Of a stretch of DNA of 64,000 bases, positions 49,501 to 61,874 are shown piece after piece. The notes beneath the pieces were generated by a model. That model saw nothing but the letters and a program-made list of their open reading frames with translations, did no database searches and had not been told where the DNA came from. A program made the translations under genes and the position numbers. Numbering within the stretch: position 1 is the first letter of the stretch; each line of letters begins with the position of its first letter. Source of the stretch: Paracyclopina nana (Eukaryota; Arthropoda; Copepoda; Cyclopoida; Cyclopettidae); contig JAGUCH010000001.1 in assembly GCA_019096065.1 (NCBI GenBank), forward strand, positions 4,588,001 to 4,652,000, given 5' to 3'.

Positions 49501-51196
49501 CCTGTAATGTGATTGTATCCTAAAAGAGTGCCATAAATTCTATCAGAAAAAATGCCTCATTTTTTCCGCAGCATTTTAGCAGACTCTTTTTCGCCTTGAA
49601 CTCTTCAATTTGACTTGGAAAATGAGCCTGCCTGTTTCGGACGTCTTGTGAATTTCAGTTGCACTTTGTCAAAATGACTTTGGCAGATTCACCGACCCCT
49701 GACGCACTTTGAACAACACCCCAAACTGCTTTTCAGGCAGCTGTTATCGATTCAATTAGGAAATCACTGAAAGAAAAATGGAACATTGTTTCGCAAAGCC
49801 CATTGTCTACGAAAGCCAACATAGCAATTTTTTGCTTCAAGCATGTACTACACGAGGTGACTCACGAAGTGGGAAAAAGCCTACCGATTGAGCGCAATAA
49901 CTATAATGCATATGTAGTAATGGCTGTTTTTGCAGTAATGATAAAGGTCTGGTTTTCCGCTGCAGCACCACCCAAAACTCCAGATTTAGGCAGCTGCTAT
50001 CAATTCAATTAGGAACTCTTTTGACAGATGAAAAATGTCAATGTCTGAAGTGAACTTTTGACACACCCAGGAGCAGCAGCAGTCAAATATAGGTTTTGGA
50101 ATGAATAATGATTGATCAATCACGGGTTTTTTTTCCCTGATCAAGATCTCAATAAATGCAACGGCAGCCCTAATTTAAATTCAACCATCATTCGGGCAAG
50201 TTTGTTGACTTTTGAATTTTGCAACTGTTTCTCGGAGTATACACATAGTACAGCAGCTGTGTGCAGTTTAGCAAGCACCCAAAATGTCTGATTTTCTTTG
50301 TCACGAGCTAATGATCCAAAAATCAATCAATCAGCTCTTAAGCAGAGACTTAGATTACTAGAGAAGCGAAATTATGTGACGTCATAGGGGGTGCGTGCCT
50401 CTTTTTTGGGACGCTCCAAAAGAGAATACAATGGCTTTTTGGCGCTGGCTGCCTGAGTTTGGGCTGGGGCTGACTTTTCATTCCAAATATTTCAGAAATG
50501 ATCCATTTTTGATCAATGTCAAGTATAGTTTGAATGTAAGTTGACCAAGTGCCTCTAACTTTTATTTTCAACAGTTTTAAGGTTCTTATTGAAAGTTTCA
50601 ATTTATTTAAGAATCATTTTTATGGTACAGCCATTTTATCGTTCCCGGCTGAGCGTTCCTGGAAATGGCCAAACACTTTCAGAAAAAGTCGATTTTTTAA
50701 CATATATGATCAAACTTGCGAATCTGGTTACTCTGATATCATTTGATGGAAAATCTCGGCTCTAAGGAAACCAAGGCAGTATGTCTAATCTCTTTCTGAT
50801 ATAGCACTGATTTTGGCGTTACTCTAAATGGGATTTTTATTGTCAAACAAATGCCGAGTGTGGCATTTTTTGAAAGTATACGTCTACATAAAAGTGATGA
50901 AAAAGATAACTTATTGACGCGTAGCAGAAAAGTGGAATGTTTACATTTTTACTTCGCTTCTCTTATAATCTAAGTCTCTGCTCTTAAGCACGGACCAGCG
51001 CAAAAATGGATCGGAAAATGAGTCGAATATTCCGAGTCACCCTGTAGGAAGCTGGAAGGATTGATGATGACTCCAAGCCTGAATACGAAGTGACGCGTGA
51101 AATTCAATTTTGCTTACCCTTATTTCCATGAGTGGGTCTAAACAAGATTACTGACCAGATGACCAGTAATCCTGATGTCGTCCAAAAGTGCATCAT
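40555..51196 (-). CDS. FGFRL1: FGFRL1-like receptor: three Ig domains, one TM helix, no kinase
   Basis: Exons in transcript order: 51196-51118, 44079-43967, 43594-43432, 42476-42218 and 41647-40555. All are GT-AG and in phase, giving 568 aa. Exon 1 encodes a signal peptide (MMHFWTTSGLLVIWSVILF, then RPTHGNKG). Ig1 (about 35-118) has LNCEIAGFPTPMYEW and DTGEFLCKGVNGFGSA. Ig2 (about 130-215) has ITCEALGNPNPEIIWLKNGK and DGGLYSC. Ig3 (C257 to C329) has HIKWLK, RYQILPAAEDI and ADNGTYFCFVAKNG. These follow FGFRL1, including the long CC'D insertion with the RYQILP motif of FGF-receptor Ig3. TM is about 370-397. The tail of about 170 aa has no kinase, a short polyglutamine run, His-rich patches and YEVP/YEPD motifs. 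FGFRL1 binds FGFs and heparan sulfate without phosphorylating. Intron 1 is 7 kb and holds a mobile element. C-terminal tails vary in this family, so function there is unknown. Confidence 0.9.
44080..51117 (-). other. FGFRL1 intron 1 (7.0 kb)
   Basis: The intron is bounded by donor AAGG/gtaagc (exon 1, minus strand) and acceptor ttttcattttcag at 44080. It separates the signal-peptide exon from Ig1, as in many receptor genes. Apart from the TTA-flanked element at 44.7 kb I see only AT-rich sequence. No additional exon could be supported. Confidence 0.75.
44732..45219. mobile_element. TTA-flanked non-autonomous DNA transposon (Harbinger-like)
   Basis: This 488 bp element has perfect 16 bp terminal inverted repeats TGCCCTGTTCATCTAC / GTAGATGAACAGGGCA, flanked by TTA on both sides (44729-44731, 45220-45222). 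That is the target duplication typical of PIF/Harbinger elements. The interior contains two CTAGGG(C/T)TGACTAA words and two inverted TTAGTC(G/A)A(C/T)CCTA words, plus several GTCGTA/TACGAC words. It has no coding capacity and lies within FGFRL1 intron 1. Confidence 0.8.
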
Positions 51197-51367
51197 TTTC
51201 GATTCCTGAAATGAAAACAGATTTTTATTAGGGAATGGCCGAAGCTCGCGAAATTACTTAGTTTCATGACCAGTTCTTGTCTAAGTGGGCCTTACTCAGT
51301 TACTCTAGCGCTCATTAAAAGTTACTGCTTAGGAATGGATAAACTGGCGCGAATTGTTTGTTTTCGA

Positions 51368-51374
51368 TTTATAG
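51368..51374 (-). promoter_or_regulatory. Possible TATA box of FGFRL1
   Basis: On the minus strand TATAAAT lies about 175 bp upstream of the FGFRL1 start codon, with an initiator-like CCAGTTT roughly 25-30 bp downstream. A good splice acceptor (ttttcatttcag at 51206) precedes the coding part of exon 1. The leader may therefore instead be spliced from a more distant first exon. Confidence 0.35.
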
Positions 51375-54300
51375 TAATAGCGAGCCTTTGCATTAATTTT
51401 GTCAACCCTAAGTAGCGAGTAGCAACGCGAACTCTCGAGCCTCAGCAATCAGCAACAAGCCAACAACTGACTTTTTCTCAGCCACTCACAGCCAAAAAAC
51501 CCAAAATTCTTCGAAAACGTTTCGTGATTCTTCTGAACGGATAATTTCACAAGGAAAAAGCTAAGGTAGGAAAAGAAACATTCATTATCTCATCAAAGTG
51601 CGCCACGTTGCGTTCCCGTTCTTAAATTCGTGTAAATTGGGTTTCTGATGGAAGAATTCGTCTTTTACCATTTGATGAACGAAAGTTTTATATGATCTTT
51701 GCAATATCTGCAGGAACGATTCCAAAAGTCTCAACTTTTCAATTTCATGGATGAAATGTCTCTGACATGTCAGCTAAGTCGTAAAAAATAGTCAAAAGTT
51801 ACTTTTTTGAAAGGCCTCCGCTGGCAAAGTCAAAAGGTGGAAAAGTTTTTTTTTCCTTCTTCGGCTCTCTTTGAAATAGCTGACTTGACTGGAAAAAGCC
51901 CGATTCTGAATGAAAACTCTTTGACTTGGGATAATGAAGCATGAGTCTGTGCACTAATTTACGTTTCAACTTTTGAGCGCTAACCAACCTTATTTCCTCG
52001 GCTAAGCTCAAAAGAAAATGTTTATTCAAGGGGATTTATTTCTTATACTTAAATTAGCTCATCTCATTTTCTAGGCAATTCCCAATCCGATCGTTTTCCA
52101 AATTGGAAATGGGGGAGAATTATGCTCAAGTTGGCAAATGACCTAGTTGTTGTTTCACATCTCAAGAAACCATCTTTGTAATTTAGAGTGAAATTCTAGA
52201 GGAAAGCTAATTGCTTCGTTGCTATAAGCACCAAGTCCAGCAATTTGAGAACTTGGCAAAAAATGCTTTAATTTTGTGCTGAACTATGCTGCGAGGGACA
52301 TTAGGAGTGAATGAGTAATTTGAGCTTTTCAAGTTCATGAGAATCGAATTTTACTACATAGTTATAAGTTTTTCAGTGAAGTTAGTCTGCTTGCTCTTCC
52401 TTGTATTAAGTTGGAAAATGGCTTTATTTAGCTATTTAACCATCGCATATCCAGAGGGCGGAGATGGTGAAACTGAAGAGGGAGGAGTTCATGCTAATGT
52501 ACTAGAACATTATGTAGGCAACTTTCCCAATGACACGAGGTTTTGAAAGTGACTTTTTAACATGAATTATCTCCTTAGAAGTTGAGCTTCAGTGAGATTT
52601 TCTCAAGTCTTTTGAAATATGAGCTCAAAAGTTATGACAATCAGCTTTACACCACGAGCACCAAGCTTGAAAATTGAAAACTTTTGACGTATTTATGGCC
52701 ATAACTCGATCTTCCCCTCCAACCAAAGCCTTTAAAATGTCATCAATTTTAAGGCTTGATTTACGACCAGCAAAAAGCTGATCCAATTTCATCTAGTGAT
52801 CTCCTAGCAACCAGAGGCTTGCTATACGTAGTAAAGATTTTATGAGGTCTCTAGGGACTTTGTCAGTTCTCTGCATTTCGAATTAAACTCCATTTGCCAT
52901 GATTACATGCTAAAATTGCTACTCCATTCTGTATCATCCTCATTTTAATTCACATGAGGCTCCTATTTCATCCTTTATTGTAGCCATTCCCACAATTGCC
53001 TATAAAGACTTATTTTTTCGAAATAGAGGCCATCCGGATGCATCCTTTAGGTCAGAGGTGCTTTTTGGTCACGCAACTTTTTTGGTTGAAAGCAAAGCCT
53101 TTTTTGCATGGAAATTCTCTTGACAAGCTTAGAAAAGCCCTCTGGCAAGGAAAAAAGTCAGTTTATAAAAGCTGCTACTGCTCTTCTGATAAGGGAAGGG
53201 GAAGTCTTGAAATTTATCTAAATCGACTCAATTTTTGAAAGGCCGCCGAATAGGGATTATTTTTGGGCCACCAAGTTAGCATAGCAATGCAGTATTTGTT
53301 CTACAGAGACGAAAAATGCATCTTAAATGAGCTCAAAGTCAACTTAAAGTGGCCACAAGAGAGAATGTGAAATTGTTGCTAAACCCCAAAAGCAAAACAG
53401 AGATAATTTCTTGACCTTGCAAAAAATTCTTTGAACAAGCTACGAGTGCTCACGTCAAGCTAGTTGTGCTGCTGTATTGGAAAATCATAAAATATTGCTT
53501 TTCCTTGGCCCGCATCATAATGCTACTACACGTAGTAGTCACACACAAGGAGGGGCATGTTCGTCTAGTCCATGCTCACATCTTTATTACTTTCTTACAT
53601 CTTTTTGTCAAACACTCAATATACTCAATATAAAGTGCAGCCATATTTGCTCTGGATCATATGAGTCATAAGGGGGGAAAATGGGAGCAATCACGAATAT
53701 TGGACACATTTTTCTCCCTCAAGGCCTTCGCAAAATTGTTTAAAGCAAAAATATAGTGCCAAATTTCCAAATTGCTCCTTGGCACATGAACTGAGCCTCT
53801 TGAAAGTATGCAACCCAGAGTTTCAGATATTATTGGACTTGGTGTGGTACACATGATGTATTGGAACGCGAAAAAGCAACTTGGGAAATTTTGTTATGGA
53901 AAATGCGAGCGCTCCATAATCTTAAGTATATGGCCACTGTGTGAGTGAAATGCTGAAAAAGTGCTAGGAAAGGGAAACTTTTTGCGCCTTACTCCCCTGG
54001 TGCAGACAGCCTATGTTTCAGCTCAAGGGAAGTAGAAATGATCGATGATGGACCCATGTCGAGAGATAAGCAAGACTAGGGTTGAAAACTACTTTGTTGT
54101 TGTTGTTTGCGCCAGCTTTCAACCATTTTTGACCCTAATATAAACTCGACTGTTTTTCATTGCTTTCTAAGAGCATCAATAGCTGCAGCACCTTCTAAGG
54201 ATGATGATGATGATATTTATGAGAGCCACAAAAGTGTAGTAAAAAAGGCATTAACCCAATTTACTGTTTCATGGCTACTCGCACGATATTACAAAAATGT

Positions 54301-57300
54301 CAAGCTTGGCTAGCTGCTTTTTGCCTAGAGATGGGAAGCAAAAAAGAGACTTGCTTATTTCATTAATGATAAGCAAGTAAAGGAGGGTAAGTGCGCCAGT
54401 ACTTAATAAAAGAAAATGCTTTCCTAGAATTATTTAGCACAAGTGAGAGTGAATTCCCGCAACCTCCTTATGGCATCATAAAAAAGAAAAGGGTTCTTCA
54501 TAGCAGAGCCTTTTTTTATCTAGTCAAGCCAATGGATTGATCTTCTTTATTTCGTTGAGTTATCATCAGTATTCAGTGAAGCAAGTTATACTTTGTTATG
54601 ATTGATGGCAGCTAGATCCGGAGACAGCAAAGCTCCTTCCACTTGATTAAGCATCATCGTGGTCTACTGCCATTCTTCCAAAGTACTACTATATACGAGT
54701 TGTATATAGTGGAGCAGAAATCAGAATTCTGTTGATGGAAGATGCTTCCCTGCTTCCTTTATCAATTAATCACAGGAGGACAAAAGCTCTTATGACAACA
54801 ATGGATGTTTTGTCCTTGCTCGCGTCTACTACAACCCACTTTCACTAATTAGGATTGTGCCTCTAACCTTGCAACAATGAGCCACTATCGCAATCTAATA
54901 GTCCTTAGCTAGGCATTTGGATGTGCCAAATGGGCTTGATCAAATGGAAACTTAATTATGGAGCTACATTGCAGTGCTCTCTCCATTAGTAGTATATCAG
55001 GTCATCTGGCAGCTTGAAAACCACAAACAAAGGTAGTAATACCAAGGTAGAATTGTAGTAGTGGAAGGGTCCAAAGAGATGAAGAAGGAGAAGATGCTTG
55101 TCCTCAATTTCCTCAGATGAAGTAAGAAACTTTGTGACCATATAAAGCCCCTTGTGTCCTGTCATGTAGTAGTAGTGCAAAGAACAAGCAGGAGTTCTTT
55201 TGTAGCCACTGGTTGTGGTCATTTGTGCATAAGGCTTTCCAAGAAAGTGAATTGCTGGGAACGCTAACAATTTCAAAGCTAATGAAGCATGAGCTATCCC
55301 ATGGCAGAATACCACACTTTATAAAAATTACCAGAAAAACAGCGGAAAAAGCAGGAAACAAAAGGCAAGTCCCTTGGGACTAGAGTATATAGGTTCGCCA
55401 TTCTTGAACTGCTGGTCAAATATTAGATTTAATGGAGTGGCAAAATGGAACCAACTACTATTATTGGCCTTCTTGGACCCTCTTAGAAACCCCCAATTGT
55501 TTGCACTGAACAATTGGCCAATCAGGTCCAAAAGTTTTCTCCGAAGAAAGAAGGAGCCAAATTGGCCCCTAGAATCCCAGAGGAAGTTTCGATTATGCGA
55601 CACGAGATGAAGAAGTGTGAAATGGGGGCATGGAAGGAAATACTATCATCGCTGATCAGGTCTCCTTTTGAAAACTTTTACTTTGCCTTAAAAGTTGGTT
55701 ATATTCGATTACAAAGAAGTTTTCTGCCACCTGGTTTTTGACACACACACTGGGCTTCGACAGTTGTGGCCAAAATCGAAAATCGACATCTGACACCTTG
55801 ATGTCATAGCAAAAAAATTGCTGAAGGTTTGAATTTCGAAAAATAAGAAACAGTGCCTCGCATGTAGGGAAACAAAATGAAAATACGAGAAGAGGTGAAT
55901 CAACTTTTAAATCCTCGATTGTAACTTGACGCTGTGCAAAACAAGAGGGGAGTTCATCATACGAGAAAAACATTAAAAATAGATTGTGTTGTTTTCTCCG
56001 CGCGAAATGCCGGATCACTGTGTTTTTGGCCAGAGTCTACCCCCCAAAGCTCTTTGTGTGTGTGTATTGTAGAAGTGAAGAGCCGAGCTAACTTTCTTTC
56101 CATCTACAGTGGGGTTGGTTAAAAGTGCCAAAAGTTAAGGGGCTTACCTGCCTAGAATTCAGACACCTTTCTATTCTGTGCACTTTTTAGACTGTTATGG
56201 TGAGCCCATCATGAATGCGCAGCAGCTCATCATTATCTACTCTTTTGAGGCTAGTGTTTATTTGGGGATCAATATGATGATGAAGATGATGAAAATCAAC
56301 TGTTTGTGGCCATGCCAAGCGAGGATTATGAGCTGACTGCGTGTTTGCATACATTTTTGCTACTGCTGTATAAACACAGTGTCAGCGTATCAGGTCTGCA
56401 GCCTATCTTTCAATTTCTGTAGATTAATTGTGTGTGTACACCGAAATCATACACATGTTTAAGCCCATCTCAGCTCAGTGCAAACATACAGAGTGACTAA
56501 GAAAAAAGTCATATTTATTCTTATTATTGAGAGATTGTCTAGTGCAATTTTTCCAATATACCAATTTAAAGCAAACAACAGCTCCATGAACAGTCAAACT
56601 GATTTAAAACATATGAGTTGGCAGATTTGCCTTTTATGGCAGAACAGTTAAAAGTCAATAAAATGCTAACAAGCGGCTTTGGCTTTTCTGGCGATTTCTT
56701 GGTAAAAAGTATAGTTGGATTTCTTTATGCACTTCTGTTTAAAACAAGAGAATGTAAGGGAGCTGAATATCAATTTTGCCCAAATAACTAGCCGAGTATA
56801 ATGGGTATTCGACAAATAAGTTACCCCTCTGAGCTTAGCTCTTCCAAAGGCGGCATAAGCAGTAGGTCACATAGCGTTATGAAAATAAGAACAATAGGCT
56901 AAATAAGAGCTTCATAGCTCATAGCAGTATAAATCGAAAACAAACAGTTATGCAATCTGATCTTGAGAGCATAAAAGCTGTTTTTTATCACCAACACCAC
57001 GACACAGATGTTTGAAATGAGGAATTTGATATCTGCTTACATTTATTCTCTTACAAACATTTCAGGCGTTTTCCTGGGCCTCCTCAGCCCTCTCCTCACT
57101 TCTGATTTATGGCACAAGTCGTCGTAGAGCAAAATAAAAGTCCAAACACTGAGAGCTCCAAATTGACACTCCGAGAAAGTTGTAAACGCTCTCCGGACCC
57201 TGCTTTGCTCTCCTTCTCTGTACGTGTATTCAGTAAAAAAGAGAGCGCTTAACCGAAAGCTAGCGGTTCGTACGCGGTTCAGATAAGACAAGGCAAATTG

Positions 57301-60300
57301 TCCTTTTGTGATTGGGCTTTGGAGCTTTGGCCATGGTCAAGATTATTGCCCATATTGTGGCCTGACCATGAAATAACATCCCAAAAGCCTTTTTTCCTCA
57401 CAAATGCTATTCACTCCAAAATAACAAGCAAAAGTGAAGGAGCTTTCACCCAAAACGTCGCTCTTTCGCTTTCTTATTTTTTGTTTATTGCCTTCCATTT
57501 AGGCTTTTTTTCGGCTAAATTGTTGCTTAACTTCATGCATAGTTGATTTATAAAAGGAAATTACAGAAACTTTTGCTCTATGCAAAACATGCAAAAAGAT
57601 TGTCTAGACCGATATAACTGCGTGCATTCATCTCATTTTACATTAATTTTCTCACTGCTGCTGGAACTTTTGCAGCTGACAATGTTCGCGCACTAATCAG
57701 ATTGGATGCTTTGTCAAAAATATCTACTTCACATTTTGTGGCCAATTTGTTTTTCTCATCTTTCATCTCCACATTCTTTTTGTAAAGCATCTAGACACAT
57801 TTGTGCTAGAAGAAAAAATTCAGAAGCCCACATTTTTACTCGCTGATGGAATGCGTCGAGTTTTTATTTTGACATTTAAGAAAAATGCCTGAATCACGTT
57901 TTAGCAATTTTGCACGCTCACTGGCTAAGTGAAAAATGTAGTCACATTCTTGCCCAAGGAATTATGGTCAGCTTTATAAAAAGTTAAATTGAATTAACGC
58001 TCCTTGGTAAGGATGAAGTGTCCAATTTGAATTAAGAAGCCTTTAACGTACATGAAATGTTGCGTGCACTGCGGAAAATATTAATTTTTAGCTTTTTTGG
58101 GTCATGGTATATTCTTAGCATTTGGAGTCTGAATGCAAAGGCATTGCGAATTCAATTTTGAAAATGTGACATGATAATCCTTAGGGCTTCTTGTGTGTCA
58201 AATTCCCCAAAAGCTAAATGCATTTTGAGCTATGAAAACCGAGAAGAAGACCCTTCCCACAAAATGGCCATGGCTCAAAAGTGGCCAAATAACAACATGA
58301 TATTTTTGGCGTGGCCAAAAGAAAATAACGTTTTTGACATTTGTTGATTTTAAGTGGGACGATATCTATGTGGAAGATCTGCGGTCGCAAAATCAAGATG
58401 TCTGCCATACAAGTGCAGCAGCACCCTTTTAATCCCCTCTTAGCTTTCATCAACTATAATCCTTTGCTCCTGGCAGAAAATTGCAAAATTGCCCTCTTTT
58501 AGCTAATGGAGTTTAAATTCTAAGCTGCTAAAAGCAAAGAATGGCTACTGCGGGAGTGAATCGAAAAATAAATTTGATCTTAGCCTTTTTCTATGTACAC
58601 ATACAGAGGTTGAGTATCCAACTTTATGTGCTCAGAGTGCCTCATTTCAAGAAGAATAGTAAAGAGGCTTGAAAAAGACCAAGCTTGGCACATTTCACTT
58701 GCTGTGAAGAGAGAGAGAGAGGCCATCATTCAAATTCAATTCTTTTGTAGACTCCTTTTTGGCAACTCTCAAGGTTCTTAGCTTTATTGCCAAAACCTCT
58801 AGTTTCAGGGTTTTTTCTGGGTCAAGTGATTCTATTCAATGTTCAAAAGAAAGACAGGTGAAGCAGCTCTGTTGGGTCCACCCTTTTTGGTAGTTTAGAA
58901 TTCCTGGGTGACAAATTGAGCCCTAAATGTGTCAACTCAAGTGTTTTGATTCACAGCTTTAGACACTGCTGCTATTGGAGTGAGGGGATCTCTCCTACTT
59001 CAAACTTTTCCAATCTGAGGAACACAATAGAAATACTAAGAGATAACTCTGAGAAATTCGCCCAAAGTGTACTTGACCATCAACAACGAGCACTTTCCTG
59101 TTTGCCCTGAGGATTTTCCACAACTGTTCAAGTGTTTGGACAGCTCCAATGAGGGGATAATGCATTAGGATTGAGTTGACGAAATTCGGTATAATAGACC
59201 TCATCAATTGTGTGTCACACTGCTAAAGATTGATTTTAAGCAATATTATCATAATGATTTTCTTAAGGCTCATTATTAGGTCTTGCTATACCTTTGCTTT
59301 AAAAATGCCAAAAGTCAACTAAAGATGGCGCTATGAAATCTATTGCTACTTTAGTTCAGTTTGACTTGAAAGGTGAACTGTGTTATGTCAAGGTCTTTCT
59401 TAATTGTCATTTTTAGTGCGAATTGTCTTTTTTCTCACATTAGTGATTGACATTTATTTGTGAAAAGTAGAGCTGCACATACGGCAGTTTGATATCAAAC
59501 TAAATTGTTTTAATGAAGCGAATCAGTATCCCTTTACTATGAATAATTATTAGATTTTACTAAATCAGTAAATCTTAAATTAAATATTTCCACATAAGTG
59601 GTGTACTTGTTTCTGTTGGAGCATAAAAGTCTTAAAAGATGTGCTAGACTGCTAGTACAGTGTCACTGAATTATCAGAAACTTCATGATATTGGTATCTG
59701 GAAAGTCAGAAAGGACTCTCTTCAAAGGAGGGATAGGAGCTATCGAGATATATATCATTATTGCTACATAGTTGACTATGACTTCATTGAAATTTATCTC
59801 ATCAAACTCAGAAATGAGAATTTAGTCAGTTATTCAGAAACACAACCATCATTCTAATATTTTTTCCTTCCAAGTTTTAGCTCTCAGCTCATGCAAAATA
59901 TTAGTACTTAGGTTTGTACTTTGTAAAATGCCTTGAAACAACTATAGATGGCGCAACGACAATTTTCTCTAGTCACCTTTGCAACTTTTATCACTGATAT
60001 GAATAGCAGGATTTTAAATTTAATATCTTATGTCATTTCGTGAAATCAATTTAAAATAAGTGTATGCTACAGAAACTACATTTTGTTCTGGAGCTCTATA
60101 GTGTAAGGAATTGGACTGTTTTCACATGGGTTTGAGTAAAATCATGATTTAGAAGCGATTGGAGTAAGTTTATAGCATTCGTAAAGGCGTTCCCATAAAT
60201 GGATAGCGTAAACGCGACATAACGTCATAGCTTGTTTTATAAGAAGGCATTCTCGTCTGTAGTAGATGCCATTTTTCCTTAATGTTTTTTTTAATTTTTA

Positions 60301-60328
60301 ATTGTTTTATTTTAAGAAAATTACAAAT
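51375..60328. other. Nine kb without a supported gene
   Basis: AT-rich DNA upstream of FGFRL1 with only short frames on either strand and short simple repeats: GA at about 58711, GAT at about 54198. A GC-richer patch at 57043-57291 is described in the findings as a possible noncoding first exon. The sequence is probably regulatory DNA of FGFRL1 or of a gene beyond the window. Confidence 0.5.
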
Positions 60329-60806
60329 TAGTGATGGAACGAGCCGGAAATTTTCAGCTTGATCAAGCTTCAAGCTTTTTGAAAAGTGTTCGAGCGATCC
60401 CAAGCTTTTGAAAATTATTATCAAGCTTTTTCAAGCTCAAAATTTCACATTTCAAGCTTTTTTCAAGCTGTGTTTAAACATAAAAAATGGCGATTAGTCA
60501 CCAGATTTGACAAAATTACCCCAAAAGCACAAAAAATGACAGAAATAGCTTTAACTTAGATTTAAGCACTTCACTCCCTCAAGTATTTGTTAATTTTAAC
60601 ATTAGCCCTTTTTTGTTTTGATTAAAAATGGATAAAGTTTTGAAATTTTTTGGTGTCAAGCTTTTTCAAGCTTTGCATTTTTGGGTTCAAGCTTTTTCAA
60701 GCTTTTCAAAATTTGGTTCGAGCGATCCCAAGCTTTTTGCGTATGTAGCTCAAGCTGGGTTTAAGCTTCAAGCTTTCAAGCCAAGCTGAAACTCGTTCCA
60801 TCACTA
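60329..60806 (-). mobile_element. hAT-type MITE copy 3
   Basis: 478 bp, inverted relative to copies 1 and 2. The TIRs are as in the family, with a perfect 8 bp duplication ttacaaat (60321-60328 and 60807-60814). Its core is closest to copy 2: both share a segment with TGTTTAAACA and a GCACTTCACTCCCTCAAG string in corresponding orientation. Confidence 0.9.
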
Positions 60807-60835
60807 TTACAAATAATCATGGCGGGGGCCATGGC

Positions 60836-61324
60836 TAGTGATGGAACGAGCCGGAAATTTTCAGCTTGATCAAGCTTCAAGCTTTTTGAAAAGTGTTCGA
60901 GCGATCCCAAGCTTTTGAAAATTATTATCAAGCTTTTTCAAGCTCAAAATTTCACATTTCAAGCTTTTTTCAAGCTTTTCACTTTTTTAGTACTTTAAGA
61001 TAAAAAATTGTGATTAGTCACCAGATTTGACAAAATTGCCCAAAAAATGTAAAAAAAAAATGACAGAAATAGCTTTAACTTTGATTATGTACTGCATTCC
61101 CTTAACTATTTGTTAACTTTAAAATCAGACCTTTTTCTTTTGATTAAAAATGAATTAAGTTTTTTTTGGGTGTCAAGCTTTTTCAAGCTTTGCATTTTTG
61201 GGTTTCAAGCTTTTTCAAGCTTTTCAAAATTTGGTTCGAGCGATCCCAAGCTTTTTGCTTATGTAGCTCAAGCTGGGTTTCAGCTTCAAGCTTTCAAGCC
61301 AAGCTGAAACTCGTTCCATCACTA
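60836..61324 (-). mobile_element. hAT-type MITE copy 4
   Basis: 489 bp, same orientation as copy 3, with a perfect 8 bp duplication gccatggc (60828-60835 and 61325-61332). The target is itself a perfect palindrome. The core is the most divergent of the five (an A-run and a GTACTGCATTCCC segment), so it represents a third sub-lineage. Confidence 0.9.
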
Positions 61325-61387
61325 GCCATGGCCCCAACTATAAAGTACAAAGTAAGTTTAGCATAAATAGTGATTAAAATCATTAAT

Positions 61388-61866
61388 TAGTGATGGAACG
61401 AGCCGGAAATTTTCAGCTTGATCAAGCTTCAAGCTTTTTGAAAAGTGTTCGAGCGATCCCAAGCTTTTGAAAATTATTATCAAGCTTTTTCAAGCTCAAA
61501 ATTTCACATTTCAAGCTTTTTTCAAGCTTTTCACTTTTTTAGAATTTTAACATAAAAAATGGCGATTAGTCACCAGATTTGACAAAATTACCCAAAAAGC
61601 GCAAATAATGACAGATATAGCTTTAACTTAGATTTAAGTTGTCCCCCAAGTATTAGTTAATTTTAAAATCAGCCCTTTTTGTTTAGATTAAAAATGGATT
61701 AAGATTTTTTTGGGTGTCAAGCTTTTTCAAGCTTTGCGTTTTTGGGTTTCAAGCTTTTTCAAGCTTTTCAATTTGATTCGAGCGATCCCAAGCTTTTTGC
61801 TTATGTAGCTCAAGCTGGGTTTCAGCTTCAAGCTTTCAAGCCAAGCTGAAACTCGTTCCATCACTA
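61388..61866 (-). mobile_element. hAT-type MITE copy 5
   Basis: 479 bp with a perfect 8 bp duplication tcattaat (61380-61387 and 61867-61874). The core matches copy 1 best: both have the reading equivalent to GCGCAAATAATGACAGATAT, where copies 2 and 3 differ. Confidence 0.9.
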
Positions 61867-61874
61867 TCATTAAT

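Noticed and set aside
51030..51050. CGAGTCACCCTGT, also at 63933, as a mariner terminus
   Set aside because: Two short copies without inverted partners or TA duplications; not enough to call an element.
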